A DNA stretch of 8,266 bases from an uncultured Blautia sp. (GTDB taxonomy: Bacteria > Bacillota > Clostridia > Lachnospirales > Lachnospiraceae): NCBI GenBank assembly GCA_934408705.1, contig CAKRVL010000104.1:1-8266 (forward strand). The letters run 5' to 3'. The notes below the pieces were generated by a model that saw only the letters and a list, made by a program, of their open reading frames with translations, did not search any database and was not told where the DNA came from. The position numbers and the translations under genes are program-made. Shown here one piece after another: positions 1-4,508 of the stretch; the first letter of the stretch is position 1, and every line of letters starts with the position of its first letter.

Positions 1-115
1 AGCAATAAGAGGGATCTTTCATCATCTGAGAGAAAGCTTCGATATCCAGTTTATTATAATATTTTGCTTCAATATTCAACAAATGTCCATTTTGCGAAGC
101 AATATATTCAACCAT
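1..115 (-). CDS. Partial gene running off the left edge; HNH-nuclease-like N-terminus suspected
   Basis: The reading frame starts at the ATG at 113-115 and stays open to the window edge, giving 38 residues that begin MVEYIASQNGHLLNIEAKYY and end near MMKDPSYC. The start is supported by an AGAGGTGATG ribosome site about 7 bases upstream on the minus strand. It overlaps the last 40 bases of the methyltransferase gene in another frame, which suggests translational coupling in one operon. From memory, a short N-terminus ending in a K/SYCYKF-like motif occurs in Clostridia proteins with a C-terminal HNH endonuclease domain that sit beside this kind of methyltransferase. The visible part is too short to prove that, and no catalytic residue is in view. 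That it is a gene is fairly likely; the nuclease assignment is a guess. Confidence 0.5.
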   Translation of the reverse strand, partial: MVEYIASQNGHLLNIEAKYYNKLDIEAFSQMMKDPSYC

Positions 116-684
116 CGTTCATCACCTCTTCCTTCTCTCACATCCCCGGTGATCCACATTTTTTCTATCTGTAGTCCAGAAATCTGTCTTGCAAACTCTT
201 CAAACATTCCTTCTGTAAAATCCGTAAAAAATCGACCATTTCGTTCACCTTCAAATGTACCGTATTTGAATGATGTATAAATTATCCCATTCGGTTTTAA
301 TGCCTGATGCATTTTATAAAATATATCTGGTAATTTTTCTCTGGATAGATGAAGAATGGAGGCGCATGCCCAGATTCCATCATATTGGTTTCTGTCATTG
401 AGTTCTTCAAACAGCATCTGTTTTACCTGTATGCCTGTATACTTAGTCGCCGTTTTACATATCACCTCTGCCCCATCTGTTGCTGTTACATAATAGCCAT
501 GATCCAGAAAACACTTCGTATCACGTCCGGATCCACAACCAAAATCTAGAATAGAAGCCTCAGGTGAGAGATGATCTGTGAATATTTGTTGTATTTCTGA
601 AAAATCTACATTCTTTGTAGCTTCAGAAAAAACAGTAGCATTGCTATTATAATAATTTAGTGTTATAGCATCGCTCATATTCAT
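76..684 (-). CDS. Class I SAM-dependent methyltransferase (small, Methyltransf_25/TehB-like)
   Basis: A 202-residue Rossmann-fold methyltransferase, probably cytosolic. Glycine-rich SAM-binding motif I reads LDFGCGSGRD at residues 46-55. An acidic residue at the end of strand 2 (TATDG, D70) should bind the ribose hydroxyls, and the motif IV region is YDGIWACASILHL at 101-113. The C-terminus carries GRGDERWLN (185-193), typical of the small methyltransferases in Firmicutes accessory regions. There is no target-recognition domain and no DPPY or PC motif, so a DNA methylase role is not supported. The substrate is unknown. The start at 682-684 has a GGAAAGGGAT site just upstream; a second ATG two codons later (676-678) is also possible. 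It sits between a 43-residue protein and an overlapping downstream gene, probably one operon. The family call is solid, the function open. Confidence 0.9.
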   Translation of the reverse strand: MNMSDAITLNYYNSNATVFSEATKNVDFSEIQQIFTDHLSPEASILDFGCGSGRDTKCFLDHGYYVTATDGAEVICKTATKYTGIQVKQMLFEELNDRNQYDGIWACASILHLSREKLPDIFYKMHQALKPNGIIYTSFKYGTFEGERNGRFFTDFTEGMFEEFARQISGLQIEKMWITGDVREGRGDERWLNILLRKMDIC

Positions 685-719
685 ACTATCCCTTTCCGAC
701 TTTATGATCCGGTCAATAA

Positions 720-851
720 TTACCTGCTCAGAATCAGCTTTACTGCATCAATCAAGTCCTCACTGAATCCTTCCAATTCATCCATTGTAATCACTTTAAC
801 GCTTAGAAAATATGCAATATCCCATATAGCTGTAGATTTGCGAGCTTCCAT
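720..851 (-). CDS. Small 43-residue hypothetical protein
   Basis: This short frame encodes 43 residues starting MEARKSTAIWDIAYFLSVKV and ending in AVKLILSR. It is preceded by a near-perfect AGGAGGTG ribosome site six bases from the ATG, which is the main reason to accept it. It ends 35 bases before the methyltransferase start, so the two are probably co-transcribed. The sequence predicts two amphipathic helices with acidic spacing (MDELEGFSEDLIDAV) and no membrane segment or signal peptide. The size and helix pattern would suit a small regulator or an antitoxin-like protein, but I do not recognise the family and assign no function. Because it sits next to decayed mobile genes, it could also be accessory cargo. 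Confidence 0.55.
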   Translation of the reverse strand: MEARKSTAIWDIAYFLSVKVITMDELEGFSEDLIDAVKLILSR

Positions 852-907
852 TATCAACACCTCCTACGCAAGCATTTGAAGTATTCATTCATCCTGCTTG
901 AGATTGC

Positions 908-1057
908 CTAAGCCAAGTCAGTCCCCCTCTTAATTTTAATCAATAAATTGGGGGATTTGGGTTTTCCATCTCTATAAATATCACCAGACTCTATCAAAGG
1001 ATTAATAATTTCCTTCAAGAAGTAATTTCTGCTATAATACAACTCTTTTATTTTCAT
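908..1057 (-). CDS. Short 49-residue winged-helix-like remnant
   Basis: The frame opens at the ATG at 1055-1057 behind an AAGGGAG ribosome site seven bases away and stops at the TAG at 908-910. It encodes LYYSRNYFLKEIINPLIESG followed by DIYRDGKPKSPN. This pattern (a serine-arginine helix, a large hydrophobic helix, then a short wing with K and P) resembles the C-terminal winged-helix segment of RecG-like or AlbA-type ATP-binding proteins. Two in-frame stops lie directly upstream, so the parent gene is gone. It may be a truncated end that by chance has a ribosome site, or a genuine small DNA-binding protein. It stands between an 11-bp repeat array and the small-protein/methyltransferase cluster. 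Confidence in function is low. Confidence 0.35.
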   Translation of the reverse strand: MKIKELYYSRNYFLKEIINPLIESGDIYRDGKPKSPNLLIKIKRGTDLA

Positions 1058-1098
1058 GATATCTCCCTTAATTTATCAATCTATAAAAAACTATATCA

Positions 1099-1152
1099 AA
1101 CATTGCTTAACATCGCAATAACATTGCACTAACATTATAACAACATTATAAC
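1099..1152. repeat. Array A: five imperfect tandem repeats of 10-11 bp
   Basis: CAT trinucleotides begin at 1101, 1111, 1122, 1133 and 1144, each inside a unit AACATT followed by five variable bases. The last two units (1131-1141 and 1142-1152) are identical AACATTATAAC. The period is 10, 11, 11, 11 bp. On the minus strand each unit ends ATGTT, and the two rightmost contain TATAAT. One-turn spacing places all units on one face of the helix, as expected for binding sites of a regulator or of the arm-binding domain of a tyrosine recombinase. Confidence 0.7.
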
Positions 1153-1166
1153 CTTTTCCAATGAAC

Positions 1167-1295
1167 TTATACAGCATCTCCCTTTCTCATCCACCTAGCA
1201 TAAAAGAACTGGTTCACATTTGGCAGGTAATAATCTCCTACCAATACATAATCTAATCCATTGCTATCATGTAGTATTTTTCTCTGATTGCTCAT
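1167..1295 (-). pseudogene. TnpV-like transposon protein, truncated remnant
   Basis: The frame starts at the ATG at 1293-1295 behind an excellent GGAGGAGAAGG ribosome site and stops at 1167-1169 after 42 residues. Residues 8-26 read LHDSNGLDYVLVGDYYLPN, which matches my recollection of the N-terminus of TnpV-type proteins of Tn4451-like and related Clostridia mobile elements (a GDYYLP signature near the start). Those proteins are about 110-130 residues long and continue with a PIGxxGxxH segment, which is absent here. After LPN the sequence diverges into unrelated residues (FFYARWMRKG). I therefore read it as a 3'-truncated remnant. It begins 27 bases after the stop of the broken excisionase, the gene order expected in such elements. 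An in-frame upstream ATG at 1308-1310 is possible but has no better ribosome site. Confidence 0.5.
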
Positions 1296-1321
1296 GTCCT
1301 TCTCCTCCATCAAATCTTTCT

Positions 1322-1520
1322 CTACTCTCGGAGATATGCTTCAAATATACTTCTCCGAATCAGTACTTTCTTCCCGATTTTGTATACTGTCCGGCTCATG
1401 CGCCATACGGACAACGGGTTTAATTCCCAGCCTGTAGTATTCGCACGTCATGTTATAGGTCACGTAGTCATAGCTCATAAATTTCAGATCTTCATCGTCA
1501 CTGTGATAGTATATACTCGT
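1322..1520 (-). pseudogene. Excisionase-like (Xis) DNA-binding gene, frameshifted
   Basis: Two adjacent frames together give a small MerR/Xis-type helix-turn-helix protein. The first frame reads MSYDYVTYNMTCEYYRLGIK followed by PVVRMAHE. The second resumes with VYKIGKKVLIRRSIFEAYLR and stops at the TAG at 1322-1324. Tn916-type excisionases and DUF6462-like proteins end in just such a Y-K-I/V-G-x-x-x-L-I-R/K-R-x-x-F-E-x-Y-L pattern. The break lies in the seven bases 1388-1394, between the codons for HE and VYK: two bases missing or one added relative to an intact gene. An in-frame TGA at 1521-1523 and no good ribosome site mean the 5' end is also damaged. The intact protein would have bent DNA at the element ends to drive excision. 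The family call is fairly strong, and the gene is certainly not intact. Confidence 0.6.
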
Positions 1521-1681
1521 TCATTCCTATGCCATAATCTATATGGAGCTCACTTCCTAAAATTACATTGAATTCTCTAGCAACTCACCAAAACCATGTA
1601 GGTTCATTATAATTTTATGAATTCGAAACCTCTTCATTCACATCCTGCTTCCAAATAGTAAAAGTAAATATTGCTGATTCA

Positions 1682-1787
1682 ATCGGTTAAATTATCGGTT
1701 TAAATCGGTTGAATTTGACCATATTAAACCAATCATAATCCCTATTTTATGGTAATTTAGAGTATTGATTGGTTTAATAATCGGTTT
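1682..1787. repeat. Array B: ATYGGTTTAA repeats with a 14-bp inverted repeat
   Basis: ATCGGTT occurs at 1682, 1694, 1704 and 1780, and the variant ATTGGTTT at 1768; spacings are 12, 10 and 12 bp inside the two clusters. A reverse copy (AAACCAAT) lies at 1726-1733. Together with 1768 it forms a perfect 14-bp inverted repeat, TATTAAACCAATCA at 1722-1735 and TGATTGGTTTAATA at 1766-1779, with 30 bp between. The right cluster lies inside the 3' end of the truncated DUF6462-like gene. This looks like a multi-site protein-binding region such as an excision/integration arm or an operator. Confidence 0.75.
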
Positions 1788-1990
1788 AAGCAAGGTAAAA
1801 GGAGGTTGATAAATACCGTTTCATCTATTCTGTAAATCGCACCTGCATCACTGGCAAGTTCAAAAAGTTTTTTATGAGAGATACTGTAAATAATCTCTGC
1901 CTGCTGATAACGAAGATACTGTCGGCGTAATTTTCTAAACTGCTCCGGTACTTCTTTCATACTTGTGATTAGTTTATAATTTTTATCCAT
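1757..1990 (-). CDS. DUF6462/excisionase-like small DNA-binding protein with an aberrant C-terminus
   Basis: The start at 1988-1990 is chosen because a GGAGGAAAGC ribosome site lies eight bases upstream; an in-frame ATG at 2069-2071 has none. The 77 residues include KLRRQYLRYQQAEIIYSISH (residues 20-39) and KKLFELASDAGAIYRIDETV (40-59), matching the compact helix-turn-helix proteins (DUF6462, excisionase-like) common in Clostridia integrative elements. Such proteins usually finish with a hydrophobic strand and a helix such as FxxYLxTF. Here the sequence changes after VFIN to LLLPCLNRLLNQSIL, encoded by the array B repeats. The gene therefore seems cut near base 1804 and joined to foreign DNA. 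It may still be translated. The long 5' leader with a hairpin suggests regulated expression. Confidence 0.6.
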   Translation of the reverse strand: MDKNYKLITSMKEVPEQFRKLRRQYLRYQQAEIIYSISHKKLFELASDAGAIYRIDETVFINLLLPCLNRLLNQSIL

Positions 1991-2006
1991 GATGCTTTCC
2001 TCCAAG

Positions 2007-2041
2007 ACAAGAGAAAACACGCTTTGCGAATTTTCTCTTGT
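2007..2041 (-). other. 11-bp hairpin in the leader of the DUF6462-like gene
   Basis: ACAAGAGAAAA (2007-2017) and TTTTCTCTTGT (2031-2041) are perfect complements around a 13-base loop. On the minus strand the hairpin ends about 16 bases before the start codon at 1990, just upstream of the ribosome site. It could influence translation or be a protein-binding palindrome. It lacks a GC-rich stem and is not a typical terminator. Confidence 0.5.
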
Positions 2042-2149
2042 TATCGCAACAGTCGCCAAGGTCTCGCGCAAGCGTGAACTTTGGCTCGTTGTTCGCGTAA
2101 TTTACTGTTTTACAGAAGTTGACTGCCGGGATATAACTTTCTACGGACG

Positions 2150-2185
2150 AAAAAAGCACCTCTCAGATTAACTCTAAGAAGTGCT
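2150..2185 (-). terminator. Rho-independent terminator
   Basis: Read on the minus strand, AGCACTTCTTAGA, a five-base loop and TCTGAGAGGTGCT form a 13-bp stem with two G-U pairs, followed by a run of T (A run at 2150-2155 on the plus strand). The wobbles pair only in minus-strand RNA, which supports this direction. It would end transcripts coming from the cargo operon and the lysS fragment to its right. Confidence 0.85.
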
Positions 2186-2227
2186 CTCGTTTCATTCTCA
2201 AACCTGTGTCCTTTCACCTGAAATTCG

Positions 2228-2296
2228 TCATGCTTCATAACGATTTATTATTATCCCCAATTTTGTTGTCAAATTGTTGTCAACTATGGTCTGACA
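2228..2296 (-). pseudogene. Possible C-terminal tail of a lost tyrosine integrase
   Basis: One minus-strand frame reads QTIVDNNLTTKLGIIINRYE and stops at the TGA at 2228-2230, with a stop just upstream at 2297-2299. Low-complexity tails of this kind, encoded by tandem repeats and followed by a terminator, occur at the ends of integrases of integrative elements as I remember them. No catalytic residue is present, so this is only a suggestion based on the tail and its setting beside repeat array C. Confidence 0.2.
2263..2284. repeat. Array C: two tandem 11-bp repeats
   Basis: TTGTTGTCAAA (2263-2273) is followed directly by TTGTTGTCAAC (2274-2284), differing only at the last base. The copies lie about 40 bp downstream of the stop codon of the truncated lysS copy. 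The 11-bp period matches arrays A and D although the sequence is different. Probably integrase arm-type sites. Confidence 0.65.
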
Positions 2297-2325
2297 TCAT
2301 GGTTTTAGAAATTTTATATTTAATT

Positions 2326-2826
2326 TTAGTACAGCTTAGCACCTGCCGGGATTCTGTCATCTACCATCAGAAGGTTCAATCCTTCGTGACCGTCTTCCTC
2401 ATGTACTGCTGAGATCAGCATACCTTCGGAATCGATTCCCATCATCTTTCTCGGTGGCAGGTTCACGATAGCGATTGCTGTCTTACCAACCAGTTCTTCC
2501 GGCTCGTAATAGTCATGGATTCCGCTTAAGATCACGCGATCCTTGCGTTCTCCGTCATCCAGTGTGAACTTCAAAAGCTTCTTGGACTTCGGAACTGCTT
2601 CACAAGCCAGAATCTTAACTGCGCGGAAATCAGATTTTGCAAATGTATCGAAATCTACCATTTCCTTGAAGATCGGCTCGATTTTTACGTTGGAGAAATC
2701 AACCTTCTCAGCCACTTTTGTTTCTGCCGGAGCTGCTGCACCAGACTGAGCAGCATTGTTTGCTTCGTTCTTAGCAGCGCCCTGTGACTTCATTGTCGGG
2801 AAAATCAGGATGTCCCTTAATCCATC
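2326..2826 (-). pseudogene. Duplicated, 5'-truncated 3' end of lysS (tRNA-binding domain only)
   Basis: The frame encodes the last catalytic-domain residues of LysRS (RDILIFPT), the linker [17 protein letters not shown] and a full Trbp111/EMAP-II-like tRNA-binding domain with [43 protein letters not shown] and the end IPAGAKLY. By eye the domain is about 75 percent identical to the C-terminus of the intact lysS in this window, whereas the linker is almost base-identical. Homology to lysS stops at about 2826, and in-frame stops lie just beyond. There is no ribosome site before the only plausible ATG (2791-2793), so it is probably not made, although a free Trbp111-like protein of 155 residues would be conceivable. 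It is best explained as the old or element-supplied gene end displaced by site-specific integration. Confidence 0.85.
2742..2802. repeat. Putative attachment-site repeat, distal copy
   Basis: The 61 bp match 4967-5027 at 59 positions. The first 37 bases (2742-2778) are identical, and the differences are at 2779 and 2785. Outside this block the two lysS ends differ strongly: about 75 percent protein identity on one side and quick loss of similarity on the other. The sharp contrast marks the likely crossover region of an integrative element. Confidence 0.7.
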
Positions 2827-2908
2827 TCTCCAATGTCCTACAAATGCTTATTTTACGGGCTTTTTCGCATTTCGTGATTCCACGGAAATCTACGTTTTTC
2901 TACTATTT

Positions 2909-2950
2909 TTTGTACCGATTGGTACAAAATTGGTACAAAATTGGTACAAA
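2909..2950. repeat. Array D: three exact 11-bp repeats plus an inverted copy
   Basis: ATTGGTACAAA occurs three times without gap at 2918-2928, 2929-2939 and 2940-2950. The first copy also pairs with TTTGTACC at 2909-2916 to make an 8-bp palindrome around GATT. The array starts 14 bases after the ATPase gene and lies about 110 bp from the attachment-site repeat, where arm sites of a tyrosine recombinase are expected. On the minus strand it reads as FVPILYQFCTN before a stop, reminiscent of an integrase tail. Confidence 0.8.
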
Positions 2951-2963
2951 GATTATTGCTTCA

Positions 2964-3932
2964 TCAATCTCCTTTTGTCAGCTTTATACCTTCAATACTG
3001 TCTACTATAGCTTTCCTATTTCGTTCATGCAAATATACCGGATTCAGTTTACTTTTCTGGTATTTATAGACAGTTCCTTCTGTCTTTTGGCTTAACAGCT
3101 TTGTGAAGTATCTTTCCCAACTGAAATATTCCTGACTTTCTATAAAATTTTCCGGCTTTGCCAGTACCTCCGATATACTTTTTCCCTCAATCACTCCCGA
3201 ATTTAAAATAATCCACTCAAACGATTCTGGAAGATATAGCTTTATATTTCTACGCATCTGTGATAATTTATAGAGCTTTTCCATTTCTGCACCAATTGCT
3301 GCACCATCGGCAATTGCACATGTTTCCTCTTTCATGCCACACAATAAAGAATACAATTTTGTCTTCCCACCAGCCGAATCACACTTTATATCGCTTTCTT
3401 GCGTCACACTTTTGAAAAATTCATATCCAGAATTTGAATCTTCAACTACAATATACTTCGGTTCAATTGGAAAGCGCTCTGCATCAGAATATATCTTATA
3501 CAATTGCTGATATACCTGCTTCGTGTTTTGATATTTTCCAGAGGAATGTATACCATAAATTTCCTCGACACTATATGGAAGATTATAAAGGCTTTCTCTT
3601 GTTATAATAACAAAATAATTATCTGAATTTCTCACAATTGAAGCAAACTGCTCCGTACGAATAAACGCATTTTCTTCATCTATAAACAAAATATATCCAG
3701 AAATATTCTGAAGGATCAATTGCCAGTCCGCACCTTCAAGGGTTCTACATGGAACATCACATGCCACATCAATCCCACTGGAAGTTCCCAGATTAGCATA
3801 CTGGCGAATCATGTTTATTAATGTAGTTTTCCCAGTAGCACTATCACCTTTGATAATTGTAATATTACGCTTTATTTCAAACTCATAATGCAATTTATTA
3901 TTTTTTACAACTACTTTATGTTTACCTTTCAT
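2964..3932 (-). CDS. P-loop ATPase with TOPRIM-like C-terminal half
   Basis: A 322-residue soluble protein. Walker A is GDSATGKT at residues 29-36 and Walker B is YILFIDEENAF at 80-90 (D85, E86). A sensor-like strand YFVIITRESLYNLPYSVEEI covers 106-125. No ABC signature motif or long coiled coil is visible, so it is smaller than OLD or SMC proteins. The second half has three spaced motifs resembling a TOPRIM metal site: IVVEDSNSGYEFF (161-173, E164), SAGGKTKLYSLL (186-197) and CAIADGAAIGAEM (205-217, D209), then LPESFEWIIL. The usual second aspartate of the DxD pair is replaced by alanine (A211), so nuclease activity is uncertain. The start has an AGGGGAT site seven bases upstream and lies 10 bases after the DUF4869 gene, implying one operon. 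ATP-dependent nucleic-acid sensing or cleavage is an inference. Confidence 0.75.
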   Translation of the reverse strand: MKGKHKVVVKNNKLHYEFEIKRNITIIKGDSATGKTTLINMIRQYANLGTSSGIDVACDVPCRTLEGADWQLILQNISGYILFIDEENAFIRTEQFASIVRNSDNYFVIITRESLYNLPYSVEEIYGIHSSGKYQNTKQVYQQLYKIYSDAERFPIEPKYIVVEDSNSGYEFFKSVTQESDIKCDSAGGKTKLYSLLCGMKEETCAIADGAAIGAEMEKLYKLSQMRRNIKLYLPESFEWIILNSGVIEGKSISEVLAKPENFIESQEYFSWERYFTKLLSQKTEGTVYKYQKSKLNPVYLHERNRKAIVDSIEGIKLTKGD

Positions 3933-3942
3933 TCATTATCCC

Positions 3943-4383
3943 CTAAACATACTCTCCAGCAATAGCCAAAAATTCCTGCATATTATGAACGATCTGATTT
4001 GTATTTAACACCTTAGCTTCGAATTTTCCCTCTCCAAAGTCCATAATATGTCGAAGATTTATCGTCAGGTCTTTATTTCCCGCAATTTGCAATATCCATT
4101 TTGTACAGTTGTCACCGCACACAGAGGCATTAAACACCCGATCATTTTCATCAAATGCCATGAGTATCAATGTTTTTACTCCACCCGATAAGTCTTTAGG
4201 AGATATCGGACCTAACACAGGGCTCTCAATTAAATGTGCCCCTACTACTTTCGATTTATCTACATCAAAAATCATCTCAACAGATAACGGATTTGTAATC
4301 CATTCATCCTCATACATATTATCAAAGTATGTGGGAGGATGATAAACAGCCTCTTTCATATCACCTAAATAAATGTTTAACAT
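3943..4383 (-). CDS. DUF4869 domain protein, first gene of a two-gene cargo operon
   Basis: A 146-residue soluble protein that I recognise as DUF4869 over its whole length. Conserved-looking stretches are LNIYLGDMKEAVYHPPTYFD (2-21), YEDEWITNP (24-32), VDKSKVVG (41-48), SPVLGPISP (54-62), LSGGVKTLIL (65-74), FNASVCGDNC (84-93) and INLRHIMDF (108-116), ending VHNMQEFLAIAGEYV. The length fits the family. The paired cysteines at 89 and 93 and the nearby aspartates could bind metal, but no catalytic role is established for the family. The start at 4381-4383 follows a GGGGTG site five bases upstream. It precedes the ATPase gene by 10 bases, so the two are surely co-expressed. It could be the partner, inhibitor or effector of the ATPase. 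Function unknown. Confidence 0.85.
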   Translation of the reverse strand: MLNIYLGDMKEAVYHPPTYFDNMYEDEWITNPLSVEMIFDVDKSKVVGAHLIESPVLGPISPKDLSGGVKTLILMAFDENDRVFNASVCGDNCTKWILQIAGNKDLTINLRHIMDFGEGKFEAKVLNTNQIVHNMQEFLAIAGEYV

Positions 4384-4440
4384 TTAGCACCCCATATAAT
4401 CAATACAGTCTGTGAAGTCCATAATTCATCATCTTCTTTT

Positions 4441-4469
4441 ATTATATACACAAAGAGACCGGATTACCA
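4441..4469 (-). promoter_or_regulatory. Weak candidate promoter for the DUF4869-ATPase operon
   Basis: A perfect minus-strand -10 hexamer TATAAT lies at 4441-4446, about 58 bp before the DUF4869 start. At 17 bp spacing the -35 position reads TGGTAA, only three of six consensus matches, and it falls in the loop of the lysS terminator. The call rests mainly on the -10 box and on the need for a promoter here. Confidence 0.35.
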
Positions 4470-4483
4470 GTTCCAGTCTCTTT
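4452..4483. terminator. Hairpin terminator after lysS
   Basis: AAAGAGACCGG (4452-4462) and CCAGTCTCTTT (4473-4483) form an 11-bp stem around a 10-base loop. The one imperfect pair is a G-U wobble in minus-strand RNA. The lysS stop codon lies 25 bases away. The U tail on the minus strand is short (TTTG), while the plus strand has a longer T-rich tract, so it may be bidirectional or leaky. Confidence 0.6.
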
Positions 4484-4508
4484 TATTTTTATTATTCTCT
4501 TGTATAAA

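Noticed and set aside
1220..1571. Two short plus-strand frames
   Set aside because: They are antisense to the excisionase and TnpV-like remnants, which make better sense on the minus strand.
1989..2412. Short plus-strand frames in the left part
   Set aside because: No ribosome sites, and they cross the terminator and hairpin of the minus-strand genes.
2326..2793. Independent methionyl-tRNA synthetase beta-chain or Trbp111 gene
   Set aside because: The upstream linker [17 protein letters not shown] is the same as in lysS and there is no ribosome site, so it is a lysS fragment.
2870..2890. Small CGTG-GAAT-CACG palindrome as an integrase core site
   Set aside because: The stem is only four perfect base pairs and there is no second copy at the other att repeat.
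1099..2950. CRISPR array
   Set aside because: The repeats are only about 11 bp and directly tandem, with no unique spacers of about 30 bp and no cas genes.
2756..3095. Plus-strand frames of 84 and 103 codons across array D
   Set aside because: They overlap the end of the ATPase gene and the lysS fragment on the other strand, have no ribosome site and only hydrophobic low-complexity content.
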